In this document: positions 1 through 12,114 of the stretch, piece by piece
How positions within the stretch are numbered: position 1 is the first letter of the stretch
How the letters are laid out: the number at the start of each line of letters is the position of its first letter
Position numbers and translations under genes: made by a program
From: Tanytarsus gracilentus
Lineage: Eukaryota > Arthropoda > Insecta > Diptera > Chironomidae
Assembly (NCBI GenBank): GCA_038502055.1
Contig: JAXRKN010000045.1
Coordinates: 7,119,501 to 7,183,500 of the forward strand
Length of the DNA: 64,000 bases
Direction: 5' to 3'
The notes under the pieces: model-generated
What the model saw: only the letters and a program-made list of their open reading frames with translations
Told to the model about the DNA's origin: nothing
Database searches by the model: none

Positions 1-764
1 GCTGTAAAGTGCACTTAAATTCATGCTTAAAGAGCACTCAGGAGAGAATGCGGAAGTTCAAGGATGAGGGAGTCGTTATATCGGTTGATCATGAAAATGC
101 CATCTTATGTCATGGTCTCATCACAGCCACAATGGAGGACTTTGAGTTTATATGGCATCTCCACCAAAGCACTTTAGATCCCGAGAGGCGAATGTTTTAT
201 TTGAAGGTTATCGGATGCATAGAGAGTGAGGAAATTTTAATGGAGTTTATGGGAAGAATGTTTGAGGGGAAGAACGAGTGGAAGGACATTCTACGTGCTG
301 CATACTCAAACCATCGTATTGGCTTGAGAGCGACACTTGACTTCATGAACAAGAATTATAATCAACTCATTGGATTGTAAGTTGAATTTTTTTAAATTTA
401 TTACTTAAACATTTAATAATTTTTAAGGCTGCTCGATCTTGATGAAAAATCATCGCTTGATGAAATTTTCCGTGAAATTGCAACTCGCGTCAATGATGCC
501 AGCATGTCATCAATTCTTTCCGATTTACTTGCCATCTACAATGTGAATGCAATCACGCGAGAAGAGGTGAACTCAATTGTGAACGACAATCTGCAATGGC
601 TCGACGCTCACAGCAACAACATCCGCATCTTTCTGAATGACTTTCATAACGCCTCAACATCGTTGGCATTAAGAGCAATTTCATATCTCGTAATTATATT
701 TGGTTTGGCTTCAAATTGGATTATTTCGCTGATGCTCACAGAGACGTACATCGAGTGTAGTTAA
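1..764 (+). CDS. M1 zinc aminopeptidase (aminopeptidase N-like), C-terminal part, two exons
   Basis: This is the 3' end of a gene that enters from the left edge. The exon to 376 is open from the first base. A phase-2 intron 377-427 (GTAAGT donor, TTTTTAAG acceptor) joins it to 428-764. The protein matches the ERAP1_C-like C-terminal domain of M1 aminopeptidases. It opens with a C-x6-C pair as in the family's disulfide, then shows the helical-repeat segment with LCHGLITATMEDFEFIW and ILRAAYSNHRIGLRATLDF. The catalytic HExxH and GAMEN motifs must lie upstream, outside the window. The last ~45 residues contain a hydrophobic stretch (YLVIIFGLASNWIISLML) followed by a short polar tail, which fits a GPI-attachment signal or a membrane anchor as in insect midgut aminopeptidases N. 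The enzyme would trim N-terminal amino acids from peptides at the cell surface. Family assignment is secure; the exact paralogue and substrate are not. Confidence 0.85.
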
Positions 765-977
765 AATGAGTTCAACTTAAAATTGCTTCAAGCTTTTTGA
801 TGATTAAAATTTCATGACCGAGCTTGAACATGTATAGAAAATTTTTGTATGTTAAAATTTTGCCATTGAAAATTTTCGTTAAATTAATTTACATAAACTG
901 GAGCATGTACTTTAGGTATGTAGTTTTTTTAGAGAGGAGCATGAAAAGGGATGAATGTAAAGTCCTTTTTTAATGGA

Positions 978-983
978 AATAAA
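978..983 (+). terminator. PolyA signal AATAAA of the aminopeptidase gene
   Basis: AATAAA lies 214 bases after the aminopeptidase stop codon, on the same strand. It is the first canonical hexamer after that stop that I see, so it is the likely cleavage signal. Confidence 0.5.
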
Positions 984-1387
984 TAAGCCCAAGGTACTAA
1001 AAAAGACACTGACTAATTAAAACAAAATATTTTACAGAGAAAAGTTTTTGAAAATAATTTTGGAATAAGTATTATAAATATTTTTATTAGGTAGGTATTT
1101 TTAAAACAAAATATTCTAATAAAAAATTCAAAACTTCAAATCAATCCAAGAAAATTAAATAAAAATTAAAAATCACTTAACAATTAATTTACTTACATAA
1201 AGTCTTTTTGAGATCTCAATTAAGTGAATCAAAGTGTGAAAAGGTCTTTTAAACTAACGAGCATCAAACATCGTTTGAGATTTCAATTAGATCCTCGCCA
1301 AATGACGTTAATCAATTTTATGGGCTTGAAAAAATGAGCTGGAAAAAGAAAAAAGGCTAAAAATTCAATTTATAGAGAAAGAAAAAG

Positions 1388-1498
1388 TTCAAGGAGATGA
1401 AAAAATTATTTTGAACTTTAAAATAAATTTTTTAACAATTTAACTTCAAATTGTGAGCAAAAATATATTTTTTTTAATTTGAGTTTCAACCCCTTGAC
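1388..1498. mobile_element. Short AT-rich inverted-repeat element, family 1
   Basis: The left end TTCAAGGAGATGAAAAAATT is mirrored by the right end, whose reverse complement reads TCAAGGGGTTGAAACTCAAA. The interior is almost pure A/T. Ends of the form CAAGGGGTGGAAAC recur many times in this window, which marks a MITE-like dispersed family. No target duplication is evident. Confidence 0.4.
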
Positions 1499-3852
1499 AA
1501 AAATTTCAATTTGCTGACCATTAGAACTTTATCTTACTCTTTCTCGTCCATTTTTCACAGCATTGAATGATTTTTTGACCTTTTATCACGATGGCCATTT
1601 ATAGCATGCGTCGTACGCATCAAGAACAGGTAAGAAAAGTTCTTTGATTCATAAAAATAGAATGCGCGACAATAAAAATTTAATTCAACCCTTTTTCACT
1701 TTTGGCTCTCGCTATAATAAATCTTGAATGAAAACTTTTTTGATTTTAATTCAATTATTTTTGGGTTGAAGAAAAATTTTCCTCGCCGAAAGCGGTTTAG
1801 ACGTGAGGGAAGGAAAAGGCTTGAAATTAACCAAGTTATGAATGCAAATTTCAAATTATGCGGAGAAGAAAATTATTTACGGAATAATGAAGCAGGTGGG
1901 TGGATTTTTAACTTTTAAGAGGTGTCAAATCTAGGGATGAAAACTTTATGGAAGTTTAAAACTATTTAAATTTTATTTTGTTAAAATTAAGCTTTTTAAT
2001 TTAATTGATTTATTAAAAATTTTGACTTGATTTCATCTTGAAAAATTAAGGGAAAATATTTTTCAAACTTTTTTAATTTTCTTGACATTTTTATCATCAA
2101 TCATCTTAAACTTTCTTCGTCGACTGAAATAATAATAAATTTTTTAAACCAAAATGCATCAATGCGCTAATTTGCGAAAGTTTATCTTCGAAGATCTTCA
2201 GGAGTAAATTTATTATCGTCATCGATGTAAACGACAAATTTGGTGTTTTTGCTGTAAACGTCAATGGCTTATCAGGACCATTATTTATGAGAAATTGAAA
2301 CTTTTCGAGACTCGTGGCGGCGTGAGTGCATATTCAACTTCGAAGGGGAGCAAAATTTCGATTGTCTCGTGTTGATTTGAAATAATTTTGAAACTGATAC
2401 GAAAGATTCATGGTCTTGCAGTCAGAGAGCGCATCAATTTAAGCTTTTTATAAATCTCATTTAAAATATATGAAAAAGCTTTTGAAAATTTATAGAAACT
2501 TTTAATAAAAGCTTCAAAGTTTTAATTTCATCAAGATCCAAGTCAACCACCTTAAACAAAATTACTTGTCATCTTGAAAGCAGTGACACGCTTTAATTCT
2601 CATTTCAGAAAACTTGCAAAAATTAAGTTTCTCACTCAACTTGATGGCTGTTACATGAATATTTAATTAAATTCACGAACATATCGCCCACATGTACGTC
2701 ACTGCGAAAAATGAATTAAGAAAGTGTTGGATGGAGAAGATATCACATGGATTTTTATGCTCACGTAAATCGTATCAGGATCATCGTCGATTCCATGCAT
2801 GTGAAGAAACTATAGAGATTTTTCACTTGAAATTCACTTACACCTTCTTAGAATGAGGATCGTCACGAACTTTTTGAAATTCTTTTCCCATTCTAGCACG
2901 TGTTGTTTGTCGATATCGCATGATTCCCCTATGTTCCATATTTTAACCTTAGCGAAAGAATAAACAAAAATATATGATGACGTCACACATGTTACCCTGA
3001 GATTTAAAAAAATCTACTGTGTGAATTTATCATTTCCAGAGTCTCCCACCCCTTCAATTATTAACCTTCTTCTTATTTAAATATGTGATAAATGGCCATA
3101 TGACAATGTCCGTTTCTATTTATAAACTCGACAACCCTTTTTTTCTGGTCACACATATTGTCCATCCCGAATATTTCCTAACAATTGTGGTTCGAGCATT
3201 AAACACATCCGTTTGCGTGTATGGCAATGCGGTCATCTCTCTCTCACTTTATATTATTTTGGGTCGCATTCAAATGTAAATTAGAATAATTGAAATGGAC
3301 ATCGAAAAAGAAATTCCACAAACAGCAAATACGATAATGCCAATGTTGTGTGAAACTGAAAGTGAAATTTATGGTGAACAATTTTAAAGATGAAGTGAAA
3401 TTGAATTGATTTCTTTGTGTGTGTATCGTAGAATGTAGAATGGATGTCAATTGAGTGTAAAATGGGTGAAAATCCTTTCAATAAAGATAATTTATCTTTT
3501 TAGAAGAAAGAAAACGGAAAATTCCATTGTCAGCTTTCTTTTTTGTGTGTGAAAATATTTTTTAAAAGCTTTGTAGGAAATTTTAATTTTAAAAATAATA
3601 AAATAATTTTCTATAAATAAAATTGTCACGATCTGCTTTCATCTCAATGACTAGATTAATGAAGAGTGAATACAGGTCGAGAGTGGTGTAAGAAATTAAT
3701 TTTTATTGACTTATTAATGTTCATCTTTCTTCATCTCAAACCTCTTTCGGCAGCACGAGAAGATTATGATGAAGAGATATTTCGTGTATGTGTGCAGCAA
3801 TGTGTCTATGCCACTAATTGAATAGATTTATTTTTATTAGTCTACTTTTTTG

Positions 3853-3970
3853 GAAGGGGTTGGACACTTTGGCACTAATTTAGATATAAAAAATTTACTT
3901 TTATAAAGAGTTTAAAATAATTCCTGCAATATTTTAAAAAAATTAAAAATTTTAAGTGTCCCCCCCTTGT
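3853..3970. mobile_element. Short AT-rich inverted-repeat element, family 1
   Basis: Left end GAAGGGGTTGGACACTTT; the right end, reverse-complemented, reads ACAAGGGGGGGACACTT. The length is about 118 bp with an A/T interior. It has the same end type as the copies at 26233 and 17111. Confidence 0.45.
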
Positions 3971-6900
3971 AATTTTCTTAAATGATTCTTTATCGTCCAC
4001 CCCTTTGACCCCTCTTGTACTAAATTTTTTCTCTTCTTTAAGACGCTCCACAACTGCGTCAGCAACTTTTGCCCTAAATAAAAAAATAATAATTTTTCGG
4101 CTTTTTTTTATACCGAGGGAAATAATTCAATTTTCATCTTCTCAAATTTCTCCTTTAGGATTTCTATGAACAGCAAAAAAATAAATTGCTCTAAATAAAA
4201 TTGCTCCGAAGCGTGTGCGAAACAGTTGAAAGTGATTTATTGATTTCTATCACGCCGGTACTTTTTGCTGTGCGAAGTGAATTAAATTCAAATTTTAACT
4301 TAATTTTCATTGCATTAATTGCTGTGGGATTTTTGCTTAATTTTCTCTCATTTGTTGGAACATTTATCAAGATTCAATTGAAAAATTTATTTTAAACATC
4401 ATTTTGTTTTAATTTTCAGTAATTAAACTTTTTTGCAGCCTTTCTGAATTTAAATTGTTCTCATTAATTCGCTAATACCTTTAATTATCATCCACCTTGC
4501 TGTGCCTCACATTCTGCTTAAATAATTGCTACTTTCTCCCCCGAAATTCGACACTTTGTCGCTTTTATACGTTGAACTTTCTCTTCTTATTATCCTAATT
4601 AATTTATAATTCACAATTAAACTCAACTCGATATCAATAATTAACCTTTAATCTACCTATAATTTCCTACCTCTCTCTTTTTATTAAAAAATTCTCGCAT
4701 GCGATAAATATTCACATCACAAACATTAAGCACGTATAAGTTTTCGGAATAAAATTCGTTAAAGTAAAATAATGGAATTATTTGTATGAAAGAGAGCGTT
4801 TTTGCGATGTGTGTGAATATTTTTTTATATTTTATAAAGCATGAAAAAATTCATTAACAGCAAATTAAATAAAGTTCAAAAATTATTTTACTCTCACCGC
4901 ACGCGTGATAGTTGAATTATCTCCCGGGAAAAGCTTTTCAATCTTCTGGATTTATGTCTAACGATGCGGAGACAATTTTTATGAAGTCGATAATATATCA
5001 GAAGGCAGTTTCGAGATCATGGGCAAAGTAAATCACACACAAGAGAGGCTCGATTGCCTCTATAGCCATTTTCAATTTTACTCATATGGAAAAGTTTCAC
5101 TCTTCTATTTTTCTTCTTTTTAACATGTGCGTTGCAATAAAAAAAGTCTTTTTCGCTAGGGAATTTAACTTTTTGATATTTTTATTTAAAAAATTGCGTA
5201 AAAAAATTCACTTGAAAATATTTTTAAAAATAAATTCAAAGTATCCCTCCCTCGATTTTCCTTCAATATTGAGAATCAGAAATTATTTATCACAGTATCG
5301 GAGACAGAAGTCTGAAAGCTTATACTCGGTGGCTTTACATGCTGCTATAAATTTCTATTTCCGCCATGGTTGAGGAAGATGGCAATAACTAATCGTGTCG
5401 ATTCCAGGAATTTACGGAAGTAATATCATTCTATCCGAAAACAATTTTTTATTGCAAACAAAATCGAATCGACTCCGTGTTTATGATGCTATTCAATTAA
5501 TTAAATGAGTCACAAATATCCGATTACTGTGTCGGCTCGTGTAGGATATTAAAACGCATAATTTTTGGTCATGTGTTGATAGATTTTAATTAGAGAAGCA
5601 ATTACAGTAAAATATTATTGATATGTTAAGTAAAATTTAGTGAAATCGAAAGCGAAATAATTAATTCAAAATATGCGTTCACATATCTGCGAAGCTTTAG
5701 TGAAGAGAAGTTTTCAAAAAATTCTTAAAAATGATTTTTTAATCTTTCCCATCAGAGTCATAAAAAAAGTTTAAAAATAAACTGAAGATGAATAAAATTT
5801 TGATCTCGTAGACAGATTGAAATTTAAAAGTGGGTGAGCTCAATCTCCTTTTAATGTCTTGCCAAGATGATGCAAGATTAAGTCATAAAATTAATAATTT
5901 TCCATTACAAGTCATCTTGATTTAATTAAAGTGAAAATTCTGCCAGATGCCAATAAAAAGTGAATTTTTTCTTCCAATTTGCCCTCCATTGATTTTATTT
6001 TGATCGCTTTTCTTTTAAATCAGTCAGCACTTTGATGAGTTTGCAAAAAAATTATTTATAGTCACGCGGATGGTCATTATAAGCATGAGAACAATTGAAA
6101 TTTAAAACGATGGACATAAAAATAACAAAGCTCGTGTATATTTTTAAAAGTGGGGATCACAACGTAAACAAACGATGATTTTATTATTTTTCAATGGACG
6201 CTTTTCTGTTATTGAAATTTAATATGGCTGGAAAAAAAATTTAAAGTGGATTTTTAAAATTTAATTCAAAATTTAAGAGCAGTTTTTATGATATTTTATG
6301 TCACATTTTTAGGCCACATACTGTTAACTCTGATAAACATAAATACATCGAATTCATCGAATATATGATAAACTGTGACGACATATTGCTGCAATATGTG
6401 TTTATGGTTCTTTTTTTCACATAACATTAAAGTTTTCTCCTTGACAGCTTGATTTACATATAGGAAAGATTTTCAGCACACTTTAAATTCGTCAGTGATA
6501 TTTTTAATATTTTATTCATGAAGTTAAAGTGAGACGCGATGATGATGATGACACATGATCCAAAATGTGCCTTCATTCATTCAAACGCATTTGAAAAGGA
6601 AAAGCGAACGAGAAAAGTTTCTTTTCTCCCACAAAATAAAAATCTAAATAAAAATTTCTCAATAGCACAGCGAGAGAATGTAAATACAATAACATGACAA
6701 TGTGTTTACTCACATCATATCTATACGTACTTACGAAGAAGCGACTAGCGAGTATGACAATGAAAGTACTTTGCATTCAACAACCAGCCAGCATTATAAT
6801 TTCCAGCATTCAAGCGCTTATTGTTAACTCTGATGGTTGCGATTTACTTTAAAGAATTATCACAATGAATTTAAAGATAGAGAAAGAGAATTTTTAAGTC

Positions 6901-9900
6901 AATAAAGATGATGATGGTGAAAATGTGGGAGGTTTAAATTTTTAATTGTTACAATTTTTTTTGCTGCTTTTTATCTAACTTTTAACAATTTAATTTGTTT
7001 TAAGAATAATTTTTGTTTATTCAACGAACAAATTTAAATAACATAGAAAAATAGCAACAAAAAGATAGAAAATAAGCATGAAAAAAACATCGAAAAAAGA
7101 AAAAATTTCATACAACAAAAACATAGAAAAATTACAAAAAAAATTTAAATTGCTCTATATAAAATATTCCGAAAATCTGATAAAATTAAAAGTTTAAAAC
7201 GAGTCAAATTGCTCAGTTAAAATAATCAAGAAGAAAGCAATTAATGTCATCATTCCTCATTTTTTCTTCCTTTTCTCCTCACACTCACAAATAATTTTCT
7301 CTTTTCGTCCTTTTGTGCTGACTTCGCTTAATCAGTCTTCCTCTCTCCCGGGTCTCTTCTTGTCGGACAATGATTATCTGATTGTGCCCTTTCTGTTGAT
7401 TGTCGCTCATTTAACGAGCGATTATATAACTCAATTCATTCTAATGATAATAACAGCATGAATTTGATGAAATTTCCGCTGCAATTGTTGGATTTAATGA
7501 GAATTAAGGGCTCCCTTGATTGTGTCTTCTTGGAAGGTCGTTTTGGGTTTAAAAATTCGAGAATTTATTTGAAATTAAATAATAAAAAAGTGAAGGTAAA
7601 AAAATGGAAAATTTTGCCAAAAAAATAATTTTAATAAAAAGTTAAAAACTCAGAAAAAAAACAATTTCAAATATTTTTAATTTACTTCACGTTCATTTCC
7701 GTCGTCAAAAAACAAACTCGCGTACAAAAAGACAATCAACAAAAATCTTTTTCACTGTTTGTTTCTCTTCTTCCTCTTTTTTTAGCATCTTAATCAAATT
7801 TGTGAAGAATTTTTCATCACAAATTGAGTCGCTAAAAATCTTTCTCTCCACTCAGCTCTCATTTGCATTCTAATTATTTTTTCCATCATTCAAATGGATT
7901 TTCATTACAATTTCACTCAATTAAATTACGAAAGTTGTATTTTCTTTTTCGTTAATCTTTTTGAGTGGTTTTCTACACTTGAATGGCGATGAGTGTGACA
8001 AGAATTAAAGTCACTTTAATTAAAATAAATTCTAAGTCTGAAAATTCCCTCTGGAATGCGAAAATCTTTTTATGACACAGGAAATAAGAAACAGATGGTA
8101 AATTTCTGCATTTTATGTTGGGTGAAATCAAGATCCTGGTGACAAATTGAATATTCAATAAATTATTTTATTACTTTCGTCATTTTATTGCCGCAACATT
8201 GTGTTGAATAACTGAATTAGTTATGTTTTCCTTAGGCGTAAGATTACGGGAGAGTACAGTGAAATGTCTTTGATTATGAAAAATTTAAAAACCCACACTT
8301 TGATTAATTTAATGTTTTTTTGTTGGTTAAATTCCTTAATTAATTGAATTTTTTTTAAAAAACAGTTTTTGAATTGTTTGAAAATATTTACAAAAATTCG
8401 GAAAAAAAATTTTACAAGTGAATTTTTTCTGACCAATTCAATCAATTTTTTGGTTCTACCATAAAAATCCTCATTTACAATGTGTTAAAATCAAACATTC
8501 TTTGAGAAAATTACTTTTCAGCACCTTCAAGCACAATTTCCACATCCCAAAACAATTTTCTTCTTCTTTTATAACTCAAGCAAAAAAATAAAGAGACCTT
8601 TAAGGCATTTTTAATAGCAGATTTTCTTAACAGCGTTTGATTTAAACTTCGATGGAAATTCACGTTCCTCCCCTTGGCAATATAATTTTTTTTTATCGTA
8701 AAAGATTTCACATAAAGTACTTTTAGAAAATGAAGCATCATGTTGTTGAAATTTTATTTTACGCTTAAAAAAGTAAATATAAAAATAAAGTTAATAAAAT
8801 CAGCGATTTAGTTGTGGATGAGAGAGAAAATGTGACAGTTTAGTCAATTGTGGGAGTTTTTAAAATATTTTCTCATTTTTTACTTTGATATTTTTCACGC
8901 TTCTAAAAATCGATATAAAAAAATCTTTTTCTTCTTTCTACATCAATAAATGTGCCTTCTTATCACATCGCGCATATGGCTGGATGTTATGAGGAGAGAT
9001 ATAAAATTTTCAATGTGCAATAAATCTTGAATAAAATTTACGTTTATTTGATGAACTTTTTTTGCGGTTCGTGAACGTGATCAGCGAAATAAAGCTTCTT
9101 CTTGACCATTTGGCAACAAGTAAAAAAGAAAATTAAATTTCAATTTAATAAATTTAAATTAAAATCTCCTTTCAGCTTTTAGGGATCTTTTTTTTATTAA
9201 CTCATCTGAATAATTTATGCTCTGTCGCTTTCATTTCCCTTTTCCTCAAAAAAGGACTGGACAATGGAGCATTTAAAAATGTTTTATTTACACACGAAAA
9301 GGCGATGAAAAATCTGAGAAATTTTTCAAGATTTGCGAACAGCCTTAAATGTAATTTGCGAGACCGTGAATGTAAAATTAATTATGAAACACAAAAAGAA
9401 CCTTAAAAATTCAAGATTCAATGGAAAATGTGATTAATTAAAATGAGACAAATTTTAGTTGACCTGTGAGAACATTACAATGTCTATCGAAATTTCTGAA
9501 AAATATTCATTAACATCAAATTTAGATTTTGCCATTTTCTCACCCCCTAGTCAGTTTTCTTCAAAGCATATAAAAATTTATTTCCTTCTTTTCCTTTCCG
9601 GTTTCAATTTCAATGTCGGCATGATGTGAGAAGATTTCTTTTGAAAAGCAATGATTCTCATGGTGTTGCGAGTAAATGTGCAAAATATTATTTTTCTCCG
9701 TTTGTTTTTATGATCTTAAATCGGTGTTGCTTTCAAGGCTTTTAAGAAACTTGACGATTTCAACCCAGAAAGTGAAAATTTAACATTGATTTTAGGATTT
9801 TGAAATATCGTCAACTTACAAGTGTGTCGATTTAAGGAGCATTCACCCTAATTTCCAAATAAATTTCATCGATGGGTTTCATCTTAAACCTCCATGTATC

Positions 9901-11829
9901 ATTAAACTGAGATTTTTCACACTCACTCTCTCAACATATGGCTTCATCGTGTGTGTGTAATCGTTTGTGAGCAGAAGTAGGTTAGCGGCGTATAAAAACG
10001 TAAATTAGCTTTTTTTATCGGTAAAGCACCATTAAGAAAAGTACTGACGTCGTTTTCTTCTGAATTTTAAATTCCATTTCCTCAAATGAATGTTGAAGCT
10101 TTATCGTGCGTGTGTGTGTGTTATACAGCGGCACCCTGATGGATAAAATAAAGGAAAAACTTTTTCATTCTCCTGTTGCCTGTTCTCACTCTCTTTTTAA
10201 TTTTCCCAGTTTTTTCTTGTGTGTTGATTTCAATGTTTTACTTTCGTCTCATTCAAATTCAAGAACGATGCAGATGGGTTTTAAAATATGCAAAACAGGT
10301 AAGAGAGAATGAAGGATCATGAAAATAACAACTTTTGATGGAAAAACGGTTTTTCGAAAGTGTGGATGGGGAAAAGATGAATGCAAAAGTTTTCTAATTC
10401 GTGAATGAGGATGAGGGAATCAAAAGAATTGAAGATTTTCAGGAATTCAGCAAAATTAATTTTATCAAATTACGCTTTAACGACCACAAATGGGTTATGG
10501 TAATTTTAATTTTTTTTCTCATCAAACTAAAATAATTAAAGTTATCACAAAATAAAATTTTACTTTCTTTTAATTCATTTTAAATCAAATCGAGCTTTAA
10601 AACATTTTAGAGTTGTGAGTTCATGTGGAAATTATTTAATTTAAGCATCACACTGAACATCTCTCGATATCACATAACCATAATCGTCGCTTTTCATTTC
10701 CTCGAGTGTTTAGTAAATGCTTTGATAGTTTTACAATAAAGCAGTTGAGATTACCACAAAGCATACGAAATCAGCTGAGTTTAATTTTCTCTCGTTTCTC
10801 TCTCAAATTTTTCCTCTCTCACGGAATTTTCCATTTGCTAAAATTTCCAGTGTGCACTGGAAAAGAAAATGAAAAATATTCAGCCTCATCAAGTTCATCT
10901 TTCGCATATTCTAACTGAGTCAGTTTGATTGGGAACTTGAAGCCGAGAAGAAGATAAATTGCGCGGTTTCTTCGGGCCAAAAAAAAATAGAAAAAGAAAT
11001 GAAAAAAGTTTTTTAATTTTGAATCGTTTTAAGATAAAAATTGAACTGTTCAATGAGTATCGAAAAAGGGTTGCGATAAGTTGAGAGCCTAAAATTGGAT
11101 GAACAGTGAAGAGAAAAATACATTAAAGCTCGGAAGAATTTTAAAGAACGTAAAAAATGAGAAAAAATCCAAAAGCTCAAAATGAAAACTTTATGAGTAA
11201 AAATTGAGACATAAAAACTTAACGAAAAATCTATCCACAAAAAAATTAAAAATCACAAAAAATATTTCTGGAATCATCAAAAAAAATCTCAACAAAATTT
11301 AATTTTTTAATTTTTATTTACCGGAAAAATTTCATCACATCCGAAAAAAAAGCGAAAAGCTAATAAAAAATTTAAAGTAAATAAAAATTTTCTAGCGATA
11401 AAAAGTGACGCAAGCGACGAAAATTCTTCTTTAATTAATTAAACTTCGCACATAAGCTGAGAAAAAACTTTTTTCTCCCTCGACGAGATGTTTTTTCTTC
11501 ACCACTCGCTTCCATCCATTCTGTCAAGTGAAATATTATTGTTTCTGGTGAATAAACACAAGAGACATATCTCACGGCTGACACATTGTGGTTGAATAAA
11601 TTTCTAAGACGCGTGAAGAACATTAAAGTTGTTTGTGCTCGCGACATCCGTCGAGACGTTTGCGACAAATAAAGAGAGAAAGCAACAAAAAAAAAGTGAA
11701 AATCGATTACAACTCAAAAATAAACTTTGTTGCGTCTCGCATAGAAAACCAAAAAAAAAGTTTGAAACATGTGCGGGGAGTTTTTCAATGTCACGAGTCA
11801 ATTTCTTGTGCATTGAGAATTGAATGAAT

Positions 11830-12108
11830 GCCAAGTGTCCTTTCTATCTCGTCATGTCCGTGCGGTCAAACAGAGCGAGCAAGCGAGATGTGATGAAATG
11901 AACAATGACGAGATAAATGGACGAGTAAATAGCCGATGACTAATAAATCAATAGCGACAACATAAAAAAATAATAAAACGAGAAGAAAATTGATTATTGT
12001 GAAGTGAGCAATTGAAACGAGAGTAAATAAAAAAAAGTGAGAGGAAGAAAATGAAGAGTGGATAAAATTGTTGGATGAAGACGAGACGAAGTGAATTATT
12101 TTTATTAA
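11830..12108 (+). other. Possible non-coding 5' leader exon of the octopamine receptor gene
   Basis: A purine-rich plus-strand stretch rich in GAG/GAA runs ends at a strong donor, GTAAGT at 12109-12114. A plausible acceptor (pyrimidine-rich TCTATCTATTCCAG, ending at 15187) precedes the receptor start codon by 243 bases. Insect 5' UTRs often look like this. No TATA box or downstream promoter element is convincing, so the transcription start cannot be placed. A second purine-rich block at 13190-13560, downstream of a TCAGTC initiator-like site at 12904, is an alternative leader. This is inference from composition and splice sites only. Confidence 0.2.
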
Positions 12109-12114
12109 GTAAGT

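Larger units (their letters stand above)
984..11430. other. Gene-free AT-rich intergenic stretch
   Basis: No ORF here resembles a protein. The longest (95 aa at 5086-5373) is a run of F/K/L/I codons typical of AT-rich non-coding DNA. The stretch contains short homopolymer and (GT)n runs near 3417, 9952 and 10112 and two copies of a small inverted-repeat element, listed separately. No tRNA or other RNA gene was recognised. It separates the aminopeptidase 3' end from the octopamine receptor and may hold its distal regulatory DNA, but no specific site can be named. Confidence 0.6.

Noticed and set aside
10106..10312. ORF ending at ACAG|GTAAGA, looking like a 5' exon with a donor
   Set aside because: The amino-acid sequence is unremarkable, there is no acceptor or promoter context, and no partner exon was found.
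11604..11834. Several overlapping ORFs of 64-77 codons on both strands
   Set aside because: They overlap one another on both strands, none has a motif, and they coincide with a possible purine-rich non-coding leader.
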